A stretch of DNA of 64,000 bases from a bacterium (GTDB taxonomy: Bacteria > Elusimicrobiota > Elusimicrobia > Elusimicrobiales > UBA9959). The number at the start of each line of letters is the position of its first letter. Position 1 is the first letter of the stretch. The position numbers and the translations under genes were made by a program. The notes beneath the pieces were generated by a model. That model saw only the letters and a program-made list of their open reading frames with translations. It made no database searches and was not told where the DNA came from. Shown here in pieces: positions 44,604 to 52,643 of the stretch. The DNA lies in the NCBI GenBank assembly GCA_021811185.1, contig JAJZPL010000004.1, positions 1-64,000 of the forward strand, given 5' to 3'.

Positions 44604-44670
44604 GCCTTGGCAGGACCGCAAGGCTATGCCAGTGCCGTAACAGGGCCTATGGCCATCAGACGGCCAAGGC
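44604..44670. other. Candidate structured element between dctQ and fhs
   Basis: GCCTTGGC at 44604-44611 is perfectly complementary to GCCAAGGC at 44663-44670. The 51 bases enclosed contain GGC-TAT-GCC and GGCC-TAT-GGCC hairpins. It may act as RNA in either leader or as an operator. It matches no riboswitch consensus I know, including ZTP. Confidence 0.4.
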
Positions 44671-44719
44671 GGCGGATAAATATTTTTGTATCATAGTCGT
44701 AAGCAAAGAGGACAATATT

Positions 44720-46393
44720 ATGGCCACAGATATTGAGATAGCCCGCACCGTAAAACTTAAGGATATTAAAGAAATAGCCGCGCGGCTCGCCGTGCCCGAG
44801 GACGACCTGGTCCTGTACGGCAGGCATAAGGCCAAACTGCCGCTAAAGCTGATAGACCTCGAGAAGGCTAAAAAGAACAAGCTGGTCCTGGTTTCCGCCA
44901 TCTCGCCCACGCCCGCGGGCGAGGGCAAGACCACCGTTTCCATAGGCCTCGCGCTGGGGCTGAACAGGATAGGCAGGAAGACCACCGTGGTGCTGCGCGA
45001 GCCGTCCCTCGGGCCGGTGTTCGGCATCAAGGGCGGCGCCACCGGCGGCGGGCATTCCCAGGTGCTGCCGATGGAGGACATCAACCTGCATTTCACCGGC
45101 GATTTCGCCGCCATCGAGAAGGCGCATAACCTGCTGGCCGCCATCATCGACAACAATATCCAGAATAAGAAGAGCAACCTGGGGATAGACCCGCGCACCG
45201 TTACCTGGCGGCGCGTGATGGACATGAACGACCGGTCCCTCCGGAAGATCATCGTGGGCCTGGGCGGTACCATGTCCGGCGTGCCGCGCGAGACCGGCTT
45301 CGACATCGTGGCCGCTTCCGAAGTGATGGCCATCCTCTGCCTGTCCAACGACCTGCAACACCTTAAAGAGAAGCTCGGCAATATTTTCGTCGGCTATACA
45401 TATGACCGCAAGCCGGTCTATGCGCGCGACCTGAAGGCCAACGGCGCCATGGCCGCGCTGCTCAAGGACGCCATCATGCCGAACCTGGTGCAGACCAGCG
45501 AGGGCACGCCGGCCATCATCCACGGCGGGCCCTTCGCCAACATCGCGCACGGCTGCAACTCCATCATAGCCACGCGTATGGGGCTGACCCTTTCCGACTA
45601 CGTGGTGACCGAGGCCGGCTTCGCCTTCGAACTCGGCGCGGAGAAGTTCCTGGACATCAAGTGCCGCTACGCAGGTCTCTGCCCCAGCGCGGCCGTGCTG
45701 GTGGCCACCGTGCGCGCGCTCAAGTACCACGGCGGCGTGGCGCTTAAAGATCTGAACGCCCCCGACCCCGCCGCGGTCAGGCGCGGGCTGGAGAACCTGG
45801 AAAAGCACGTGGAGAACATGAAGCAGTTCGAGCTTTCCCCGGTGATCGCCATCAACAAGTTCGCCACCGATACCGAAGAGGAAATAGCCGTGATCCTGAA
45901 GCGCTGTGCGGAACTTGGCGTGCCGGCGGCCGTGGCCGACGTGTGGGGCCAGGGCGGCGCGGGCGCGGCGGAACTGGCGGAGCTGGTGGCGAAAGCCGTG
46001 GAATCCAGGACCGCCTGCGGCTTCAAGCCGGTTTACGAATGGGAATGGCCGGTTGAAAAAAAGATAGAGGCCATCGCCGGCAAGATGTACGGCGCCAGGC
46101 ACATCGATTATACGGCGAAAGCGAAGAAAGACCTGGAGAAGATAAACGGGCTGGGGCTGGATAAACTCCCGGTCTGTATCGCCAAAACGCAGAAGTCCCT
46201 GTCGGATAACCCGGAGCTTATCGGGCGGCCCAAGGACTTCGTGGTGACCGTGCGCGAGATCGAGATAGCCTCCGGCGCCGGCTTCATCATCCCGATAACC
46301 GGCGATATCATGCGTATGCCCGGCCTGCCGGAGCACCCGGCCTCCGAGAACATCGACATAGACGCCAACGGCAACATAACCGGGCTGTTCTAG
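44720..46393 (+). CDS. fhs: Formate-tetrahydrofolate ligase
   Basis: 557 aa, normal length. ATP-dependent formation of 10-formyl-THF from formate, the entry of formate into C1 metabolism. The ATP loop TPAGEGKTT is at residues 64-72, followed by EPSLGPVFGIKGGATGGG and MEDINLHFTGD. AGAGGA precedes the ATG. rtcB follows after 29 bases. No other Wood-Ljungdahl genes are in the window. Confidence 0.96.
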   Translation: MATDIEIARTVKLKDIKEIAARLAVPEDDLVLYGRHKAKLPLKLIDLEKAKKNKLVLVSAISPTPAGEGKTTVSIGLALGLNRIGRKTTVVLREPSLGPVFGIKGGATGGGHSQVLPMEDINLHFTGDFAAIEKAHNLLAAIIDNNIQNKKSNLGIDPRTVTWRRVMDMNDRSLRKIIVGLGGTMSGVPRETGFDIVAASEVMAILCLSNDLQHLKEKLGNIFVGYTYDRKPVYARDLKANGAMAALLKDAIMPNLVQTSEGTPAIIHGGPFANIAHGCNSIIATRMGLTLSDYVVTEAGFAFELGAEKFLDIKCRYAGLCPSAAVLVATVRALKYHGGVALKDLNAPDPAAVRRGLENLEKHVENMKQFELSPVIAINKFATDTEEEIAVILKRCAELGVPAAVADVWGQGGAGAAELAELVAKAVESRTACGFKPVYEWEWPVEKKIEAIAGKMYGARHIDYTAKAKKDLEKINGLGLDKLPVCIAKTQKSLSDNPELIGRPKDFVVTVREIEIASGAGFIIPITGDIMRMPGLPEHPASENIDIDANGNITGLF

Positions 46394-46422
46394 GCGGCGG
46401 GCGCGGGGGCGCCCGGTAAGCG

Positions 46423-47868
46423 ATGATAAATTCACCTCATATCCGGCGCCTGGACGCTTCCAGGCTGGAGCTCCTGCCTTCCTATAAGCAGGGGATGAAC
46501 GCTTCCGCCGTGGTCTATGTGGACGCGGAGCTGGAGGCCCTGGTAGAGGACCGGGCCCTGGACCAGATAGCCAACGCCGCCGCCCTGCCTGGCATAGTCG
46601 GCCGCGCGCTGGCCATGCCCGACATCCATACGGGTTATGGTTTCCCTATAGGCGGCGTGGCGGCTTTCGACGCCGGGAGCGGCGTGATCTCGCCGGGCGG
46701 CGTAGGCTACGACATCAACTGCGGCGTGCGCCTGCTCGCTTCTTCCATCGAAGCTTCTTCCATTAAAGATATACAAAGCCTGGCCTCGGCGCTTTATTCC
46801 CGCATCCCGGCCGGCCTGGGCGCGGGCGGGGGTGTGCGCCTGGACAAACATGGCGGGGAAGCGCCGCTGATAAAGGGCGCGGCCTGGGCGGTGGAACAGG
46901 GCTTCGGCAGGAAGGAAGATTTGCTGCACGCGGAGTCTTTTGGCTGTATGGACGGGGCGAACCCGCACGCGGCCAGCCGCCGGGCGCTGGAGCGCGGACG
47001 GGACCAGCTGGGCACGCTGGGCTCGGGCAACCATTTTTTGGAACTGCAGGAAGTAACAGATATTTTCGACGAGGCCGCGGCCGGGGCCTTCGGGATCTTT
47101 AAAGGCCAGCTCACCGTAATGCTGCATACCGGCTCACGCGGTTTCGGCCACCAGGTCTGCTCGGATTTCATGGAAGTGATGCGCGCGGCGGCGCGCCGCT
47201 ACGGGATCCAGCTGGCCGATCCCCAGCTGGCGGCGGCGCCGTTCCGCAGCACCGAGGGGCAGGACTACTTCGGGGCCATGCAGGCGGCCGCCAACTACGC
47301 CTGGGCCAACCGCCAGGTGCTCACCGGGCTGACGCGGGACATCCTTGGCGAGGCGCTCGGCCTGGGCGAGAACGCGCTGGGCCTGCGCCTGGTCTACGAC
47401 GTGGCACATAATATCGCAAAGCTTGAGGAACACGTAGTGGACGGGAAAAAGGTACGCGTAGTGGTGCACCGCAAGGGCGCCACCCGCGCCTTCGGCCCCG
47501 GCCACCCGGAGCTGCCCGCCGCTTACGCGGCCGCCGGCCAGCCCGTTATCATCCCGGGCGACATGGGCCGGGCCTCCTACCTGCTGGCCGGCACCAGCGC
47601 GGCCCTGGCCGAAACTTTCGGCTCGGCCTGCCACGGGGCCGGCCGGGCCTTGTCCCGCCACGACGCCACGCGGCGCGCCCGCGGAAGGAACATCGCCGAG
47701 GAGCTGGCCGCCAAGGGCGTCTGGGTGCGCTCTTCCGATCCCGCCACGCTGGGCGAGGAAATGCCCGAGGCTTACAAGGACGTGGAGCTGGTTGTGAAGG
47801 TGATAGCGCAAGCCGGCATAGCCCGCAAAGTAGCCCGGTTCCGGCCCCTAGCCGTGATAAAGGGTTAG
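46423..47868 (+). CDS. rtcB: RNA-splicing ligase RtcB
   Basis: 481 aa GTP- and Mn-dependent RNA 3'-phosphate ligase. Metal and active-site motifs are present: PDIHTGYGFPIGG, Cys100 in GYDINCGVRL, GSGNHFLELQ, HTGSRGFGHQ and the guanylylated His in CHGAGRALSR. No archease or RtcA is adjacent. It follows fhs closely and may share its transcript. Likely role in RNA repair or tRNA ligation. Confidence 0.94.
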   Translation: MINSPHIRRLDASRLELLPSYKQGMNASAVVYVDAELEALVEDRALDQIANAAALPGIVGRALAMPDIHTGYGFPIGGVAAFDAGSGVISPGGVGYDINCGVRLLASSIEASSIKDIQSLASALYSRIPAGLGAGGGVRLDKHGGEAPLIKGAAWAVEQGFGRKEDLLHAESFGCMDGANPHAASRRALERGRDQLGTLGSGNHFLELQEVTDIFDEAAAGAFGIFKGQLTVMLHTGSRGFGHQVCSDFMEVMRAAARRYGIQLADPQLAAAPFRSTEGQDYFGAMQAAANYAWANRQVLTGLTRDILGEALGLGENALGLRLVYDVAHNIAKLEEHVVDGKKVRVVVHRKGATRAFGPGHPELPAAYAAAGQPVIIPGDMGRASYLLAGTSAALAETFGSACHGAGRALSRHDATRRARGRNIAEELAAKGVWVRSSDPATLGEEMPEAYKDVELVVKVIAQAGIARKVARFRPLAVIKG

Positions 47869-47895
47869 CCCGCCCCCGCGCCCCCCGCGCTGAAA

Positions 47896-47904
47896 TGTTA
47901 AAAT
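47896..47904 (+). promoter_or_regulatory. Extended -10 promoter of the radical SAM membrane operon
   Basis: TGTTAAAAT, a TGn extended -10 with hexamer TAAAAT, lies 32 bases before ATG 47937 in the gap after rtcB, suggesting that a separate transcript starts here. Confidence 0.5.
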
Positions 47905-47936
47905 AGCGTTTGGGGAAATACAAAGCCGTAGGATCT

Positions 47937-49304
47937 ATGCCGAACCGGGATTATCAATTCATCGAGAGCACCGTCAGCCTGTGCCCGGGCTGCATGAAGC
48001 GGGTGGACGCCAAGATCGTGCTCCGTGGCGGCAGCATCTACCTGCTTAAACATTGTCCCGAACACGGGGAGCAGGAAGAGCTTCTGGAAGAAGACGCCGT
48101 GTACTACCTGAACCGGATGGCCTACGATAAGCCCGGCACCATTTCCAAAACGCAGGCCGAGCGAAAAGACGGCTGCCCTTTCGACTGCGGGCTCTGCCCC
48201 GAACACGACCAGCATACCTGCATAGGCCTGATAGAAGTTACCCCTAAATGCGACATGCAGTGCCCGGTCTGCTACGCCGGCAGCGGCAGCGGGGGGGACT
48301 ACCTGCCGCTGGAGAAGATAGGCGAAATGCTGGAGTTCTTCCGGGATTCCGAATACGGCAGCGCCGAGATCCTGCAAATAAGCGGCGGCGAACCCACCAC
48401 CCACCCGCGGATACTCGATATCATCGCTTTGGCGCGCAAGAAAGTTAAATACGTGTTCCTGAACACCAACGGCCTGCGGCTGGCCGAAGACGAGAGCTTC
48501 GCAGCGGAGCTGGGGCGGTTCCAGGGCGGCTTCGAGATCTACCTCCAGTTCGACGGTTTCGAAAAAGAAACACATGAGCGGCTGCGCGGCAGGGACCTTT
48601 CCGAAATTAAGCGCAAAGCCCTGGCGAACCTGGCGAAATATAAAGTGCCGGTGACCCTGGTGGTCACGGTGGCCAAGGGCGTTAACGACGGGGAACTGGG
48701 GCGCGTCGTGGAGTTCGGCATCAATGCCGGCAATATCCGCGGCATCAATTTTCAGCCGGTGGCGCTCTGGGGCCGCCTAGGGAATGTGGACAGGAAAGAG
48801 CGGGTGACCGTCACCGGCATCATAGCCCGCCTGGAGCAGCAGACCAAGGGGATGCTGAAGAAGAGCGACTTCGTCCCCCTGCCCTGCGACGTGGACCGGG
48901 TGGCCCTGACCTATCTGTACCGCTCCGGCGGCGGCTTCACGCCGCTCACCCGGGACCTGGACATAAAAGCCTGCCTCCCGGCGATAAATAACACTTTTAA
49001 CTTCGACCCGGAAGACTTCATGAAAGACCTGGCTAAAAAAGCCCCGGGCGCGGCCGCCTGCTGCTGCGGCGCGGACCTGCTTAAAAATTTCAAGAAGATC
49101 ATCCCGGGCGAGTACCTGCTGAAGTCGGAGCAGAAAAAGGTGGAGTACGTGAACGAGAACACGTTCCGGATCAGCGTCACGTCCTTCATAGACGCCCATA
49201 ACTTCGACATGAAGTCGATGAAGAAAGAGTGCGTGCACATGATTACCCCGGACCTGAAGAAGATACCTTTCTCGGCGTATAACATGCTGTACAGGAACAA
49301 ATGA
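47937..49304 (+). CDS. Radical SAM protein resembling the tetraether synthase (MJ0619/Tes) family
   Basis: 455 aa from ATG 47937 (AGGA just upstream; a TTG at 47910 is the alternative). The N terminus has a CPGC pair (Cys16, Cys19) and CPEHG (Cys40). Next comes GCPFDCGLCPEHDQHTC (Cys80, 84, 87, 95). The radical SAM cluster is Cys105-x3-Cys109-x2-Cys112 in KCDMQCPVCYAG, then QISGGEPTTHP. This order of extra cysteines before the SAM cluster is the layout I know from MJ0619/Tes-type proteins, which join lipid tails. A C-terminal ACCCGAD patch is also present. Substrate here is inferred, not shown. Overlaps the next gene by four bases. Confidence 0.85.
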   Translation: MPNRDYQFIESTVSLCPGCMKRVDAKIVLRGGSIYLLKHCPEHGEQEELLEEDAVYYLNRMAYDKPGTISKTQAERKDGCPFDCGLCPEHDQHTCIGLIEVTPKCDMQCPVCYAGSGSGGDYLPLEKIGEMLEFFRDSEYGSAEILQISGGEPTTHPRILDIIALARKKVKYVFLNTNGLRLAEDESFAAELGRFQGGFEIYLQFDGFEKETHERLRGRDLSEIKRKALANLAKYKVPVTLVVTVAKGVNDGELGRVVEFGINAGNIRGINFQPVALWGRLGNVDRKERVTVTGIIARLEQQTKGMLKKSDFVPLPCDVDRVALTYLYRSGGGFTPLTRDLDIKACLPAINNTFNFDPEDFMKDLAKKAPGAAACCCGADLLKNFKKIIPGEYLLKSEQKKVEYVNENTFRISVTSFIDAHNFDMKSMKKECVHMITPDLKKIPFSAYNMLYRNK

Positions 49305-49930
49305 CCGAAACTTTATGCCATCTCTTCGACACGCCCGAAAAGATCTTTTACGCGGCGGTGGAAATATCCGTTATGCTGTCCGTCTTTGCCGTGCTGGTGG
49401 CCATCCTGATAGACTTCGCCGAGTTCCAGAAGCGGGAACAGGTTAAGAAGGAAAAAAAGAGCGTGGTGGAAACGGGTACGATGCTGATGTTCTTCTTCGG
49501 CTTCTACGCTATCCTCCGGACGGGCGCCGGGCGCATCGCTTTGGAATTTTCGCCCCTTAAGATAATCCTCATGGTTTCAGGGGCGCTCCTGGTGATAACC
49601 GGCTGCGCGGTGAACGTGAGGGGCCGGCTGGACCTGGGCAGGAACTGGGGCAACCAGATAAAGATCTACGGCGACCATACCTTCGTCACAGGCGGGATGT
49701 ACCGGCTGGTGCGGCATCCGCTGTACGCCTCGCTGGTCTGGATGTTCCTGGGCGCGAGCCTGATCTACCAGAACTGGCTGGCGCTGGCGGCCGCTCTCTT
49801 TATCTTCATCCCTTTCATGCGCTACCGGGCCAGGCAGGAAGAAGAACTGCTTGCCAGGGAATTCGCCGCTTACGCGGACTATCGGAAAAAGGTGGGGATG
49901 TTCTTCCCCAAACTATGGAACAAAAATTGA
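49301..49930 (+). CDS. Isoprenylcysteine/phospholipid methyltransferase-like membrane protein
   Basis: 209 aa with about five hydrophobic helices. The C-terminal half shows the ICMT/PEMT pattern: GMYRLVRHPLYASLVW and, after a helix pair, RARQEEELLAREFAAYADYRKKV, which bind SAM at the membrane face. Likely methylates a lipid or membrane-anchored substrate. Overlaps the radical SAM gene (ATGA) and the DUF4395 gene by 16 bases. Confidence 0.85.
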   Translation: MTETLCHLFDTPEKIFYAAVEISVMLSVFAVLVAILIDFAEFQKREQVKKEKKSVVETGTMLMFFFGFYAILRTGAGRIALEFSPLKIILMVSGALLVITGCAVNVRGRLDLGRNWGNQIKIYGDHTFVTGGMYRLVRHPLYASLVWMFLGASLIYQNWLALAAALFIFIPFMRYRARQEEELLAREFAAYADYRKKVGMFFPKLWNKN

Positions 49931-50373
49931 AATTGGTGAAACCTGTGTCGGTCCCGTCGGCGGCTTTCGCCTTCTGCCGGTACACGCTGGCCCTGCTGGT
50001 CTGGGCCGCGCTGATCTTCCGTTTTAAGCCCTTAATGATTGTGGCTTTTATACTCTTCGCGCTTTCCGCTATCTTAAAGGTAAGGCGCGCGCCGCTGATC
50101 CTGCTGTATTCTTACACGGTAAATAAAATCTTCAAGTCTTCCGACGAGGTGCTGAACGAGGACGCCATGCGGTTCGCGCATCTCATGGGCGCGATCTTCA
50201 GCCTGGTCTGCATAGGCCTGCTTTATTTCGCTCCGCCAAGAATAGGCTGGTCCGCGGTGCTGGTCTTCGCCATCATGAAGAGCATTTCCGCCCTGGGCTT
50301 CTGCCCGGCTTCCAAACTGTACGAATGTATGTCGAAAGGCGGCTGCTGCGCTTTTACCGGGAAGCATGGTTGA
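49915..50373 (+). CDS. DUF4395 family membrane protein
   Basis: 152 aa with about four hydrophobic helices and the DUF4395 features: VSVPSAAFAFCRYTL near the N terminus, FKSSDEVLNEDAMRFAHLMG between helices and a cysteine-rich C terminus (GFCPASKLYECMSKGGCC). Function unknown. Overlaps both neighbours, so it is an obligate part of this operon. Confidence 0.82.
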   Translation: MEQKLKLVKPVSVPSAAFAFCRYTLALLVWAALIFRFKPLMIVAFILFALSAILKVRRAPLILLYSYTVNKIFKSSDEVLNEDAMRFAHLMGAIFSLVCIGLLYFAPPRIGWSAVLVFAIMKSISALGFCPASKLYECMSKGGCCAFTGKHG

Positions 50374-51136
50374 GCATTACACGCCCGAACACTGGGGCAT
50401 AAGGCCCATCCTGTTCCACGCCGGGGGCTTCGGCGTGCCGGCTTATTCTTTTTTCGTGCTGCTCGGCCTCGCCGTGGGCGTGGCGGTTTATTTTTATGAG
50501 GCTAAGCGGGGGAAGAAGCTTACCGAGCAGGGCTTCTTCATCTTCATAGGTTCGCTGGCCGGAGGCGCGCTGGGCGCCAAGTTTACGGAACTGGTCATTA
50601 ATTATAAGGCAGCGCTCGCCGCCGCTTCCCCGGAGCTTCTTTTGTCCGGCCGGACCATCGTGGGCGGGCTGATAGGCGGCGCGGCGGGCGCGGCGCTCAC
50701 CAAGAAGGCCATGGGTCTTACGGAGCGGCGGGGAAATTTCTTCGCTCCGGCCATAGCGGCCGGGCTGGCCATAGGGCGGCTGGGCTGTTTCTTCCAGGGC
50801 TGCTGCTACGGCGTACCGACCTCCCTGCCCTGGGGCGTGAACTTCGGCGACGGTATCCCCAGGCACCCTACCCAATTGTATGAATCCGCTTTCATGCTCA
50901 TTATGTTCGTCTACCTGGAAAAGGTTAAGAACCGCGCGAACCTGGCGCCGGGCCGCCTTTTCGACTTGCTGATGATGAGTTACTTTACTTTCCGCTTCTT
51001 GATCGAGTTCATCCGGGTGGAGAAACCCGCTTTCTGGGGCCTTTCTGTGTTCCAACTCATCTCCTTAGCTGTTATAATTTACCTTAACAGGGGCCTCATA
51101 CTTGACTACGCGCGGGGACAAAAAAACTATGCCTGA
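50366..51136 (+). CDS. Prolipoprotein diacylglyceryl transferase-like protein (atypical)
   Basis: 256 aa with about seven helices. The Lgt features RHPTQLYESAF and RFLIEFIR are present. Key positions differ from classical Lgt: the loop with the catalytic His (FHGG) reads RTIVGGLIGG, and the GRxGNF motif reads GRLGCFFQGCCYG. Such Lgt-like proteins may transfer a glyceryl lipid moiety to something other than lipobox proteins. Overlaps DUF4395 by eight and the next small gene by eight bases. Confidence 0.82.
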   Translation: MVEHYTPEHWGIRPILFHAGGFGVPAYSFFVLLGLAVGVAVYFYEAKRGKKLTEQGFFIFIGSLAGGALGAKFTELVINYKAALAAASPELLLSGRTIVGGLIGGAAGAALTKKAMGLTERRGNFFAPAIAAGLAIGRLGCFFQGCCYGVPTSLPWGVNFGDGIPRHPTQLYESAFMLIMFVYLEKVKNRANLAPGRLFDLLMMSYFTFRFLIEFIRVEKPAFWGLSVFQLISLAVIIYLNRGLILDYARGQKNYA

Positions 51137-51473
51137 AGAACAAAAACAGGGAACTGAAAGTGCGCCCGCTACCCGAGGGTATTACAAGGATACAGGCAGC
51201 AAGGTGACCGACTTCCTCGTGGGGTTCCTGGGTTATCCCATAATTATGTTGCTCGCCCAGATGGCGTTCGGGCCAGATATTCCCATGAGGGGGAGTTCTC
51301 TGGCGGGGTTGGGCACGGCGATCGTAAGTTTAGCCTTTACGGTGTTTTTTGTGGTGTTCGCCTACAAGCGCGGCCGAAAGTTCATCGCTATCGGGATACT
51401 CTCCCTGCTTATAGTCCCGCTGATAGCCGCCGGCAGCTGCCTTCTGATCGTGATGGCGGTCTCGGGACATTAA
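51129..51473 (+). CDS. Small membrane protein, tandem paralogue 1
   Basis: 114 aa from ATG 51129, inside the end of the Lgt-like gene. Begins MPEEQKQ, then GYYKDTGSKVTDFLVGFLGYP and three hydrophobic helices, ending with GSCLLIVMAV. The next gene encodes a clear paralogue, so the frame is genuine. No family recognised. An in-frame extension to 51102 is rejected because the paralogue also starts MPEEQKQ. Confidence 0.78.
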   Translation: MPEEQKQGTESAPATRGYYKDTGSKVTDFLVGFLGYPIIMLLAQMAFGPDIPMRGSSLAGLGTAIVSLAFTVFFVVFAYKRGRKFIAIGILSLLIVPLIAAGSCLLIVMAVSGH

Positions 51474-51476
51474 GTT

Positions 51477-51800
51477 ATGCCGGAAGAACAAAAACAAACG
51501 CCGAGCGCGCCTGAACAGCCTGGTTATTACAAAACTACCCGCAGCAAAGTTACTGACTTCCTGCTGGGTTTTTTCGGCTTTCCTGTCCTTCTTTCTTGGG
51601 GTGTCACGATGCTCTCGCGCGTGCGCGATCCGAACCTGGGCAGCTACGCCCTGGCGGCCGCCGCCCTGATAACGCTGGGCTCCTGCTTTTATGCCGTGCA
51701 GAAAGGCCGGAAGTATATCGCCATAGGGATAGTCTCTTCGATCATGATCCCGCTGCTCATCGTCGGCAGCTGCATGCTGGTGATCTACGGAGGCCGTTAA
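51477..51800 (+). CDS. Small membrane protein, tandem paralogue 2
   Basis: 107 aa, paralogue of the preceding gene: MPEEQKQ start, GYYKTTRSKVTDFLLGFFGFP, QKGRKYIAIGIVSSIMIPLLIVGSCML. Three hydrophobic helices. Three bases separate the two genes. Function unknown; probably a subunit of the same membrane assembly. Confidence 0.78.
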   Translation: MPEEQKQTPSAPEQPGYYKTTRSKVTDFLLGFFGFPVLLSWGVTMLSRVRDPNLGSYALAAAALITLGSCFYAVQKGRKYIAIGIVSSIMIPLLIVGSCMLVIYGGR

Positions 51801-51822
51801 ATATCATGAGCGGGACGAACGT

Positions 51823-52614
51823 ATGATCCGCTGGTGCGCCTACTGCCAGAGCTATATGGGTGAATCCGAGCCGTTCGCCGATTTTTCCCTGACGCACGGC
51901 CTTTGCCCTAAATGCGCCGCCAGCGGGATCGCCGAAGATAAAGGCGTTTCCGGCCGCATGCGGCCTTTGGTTAACTTTTTCCTAAAATTAAGGAACGAGG
52001 TCAGGGCGGGGATAAAGGCCGACCCGGCAGTATGGGTTAAAAACGCATATGACCTGGGCATAAAGCCCGAAGACCTTCTTATCGGAGTTATCCAGCCCGC
52101 GTTATATGAAATAGGCGAACTCTGGGCTAAGGGTGAAGTGACGGTGGCTATCGAGCACCGCTTCAGCGCGTTCGCCGAAGAGATGGTCGGCGCGGTTTAC
52201 CGGCATTATCCCGAGCTCGCAGGGCACAGGCAGGCCAAAAAACCTGACGTGCTGCTTACTAACGCGGACGGGAATTACCATACCCTAGGGCTTAAATTCC
52301 TGGAGGTGCACCTGCTCTCCCGCGGCCTCAAGACTTATACCGTGCTGCCGGGGCTGCCCGGCAGGGAGATCCTGGAGCTGGCCAGGTCGCTGAAGCCTAA
52401 AGCCCTCGGCCTCTCCGCGGCGCTGCTGCCGCAGCTCAGGGAGGTAAGGGAATTCGCCGGCGAGCTCACTAAAATGCCGAAGGCGGACAGGCCCCTGCTG
52501 CTGCTTGGCGGGTTTCCGCTTAAAGAAGGCCTCGTGCTGCCTGCGGAACTTCAGGTGAGGTGCTGCCGCGGCATACAGGACCTGGACCTTTCCGATATCA
52601 GCTCAAACCGGTAA
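51823..52614 (+). CDS. Cobalamin-binding CarH-like sensor protein with N-terminal zinc motif
   Basis: 263 aa. Residues 5-31 carry CAYC and HGLCPKC, a Cys4 motif like those ending many sensor kinases. A helical B12 cap domain follows with W101-x9-E111-H112, the W-x9-EH motif of CarH-type adenosylcobalamin photoreceptors. The Rossmann B12 domain has NYHTLG at 151-156, giving the lower-axial His153. There is no MerR DNA-binding domain, so output may be by protein contact. Lies 22 bases after the small membrane paralogues. Light sensing is inferred only from the motif. Confidence 0.8.
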   Translation: MIRWCAYCQSYMGESEPFADFSLTHGLCPKCAASGIAEDKGVSGRMRPLVNFFLKLRNEVRAGIKADPAVWVKNAYDLGIKPEDLLIGVIQPALYEIGELWAKGEVTVAIEHRFSAFAEEMVGAVYRHYPELAGHRQAKKPDVLLTNADGNYHTLGLKFLEVHLLSRGLKTYTVLPGLPGREILELARSLKPKALGLSAALLPQLREVREFAGELTKMPKADRPLLLLGGFPLKEGLVLPAELQVRCCRGIQDLDLSDISSNR

Positions 52615-52643
52615 AAAGGACGCTGCGTTCCGCATAAAAATAT

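Noticed and set aside
44565-44719. ZTP (pfl) or cyclic-di-GMP riboswitch before fhs
   Set aside because: The conserved blocks of these riboswitches could not be found; only an unassigned stem structure is present.
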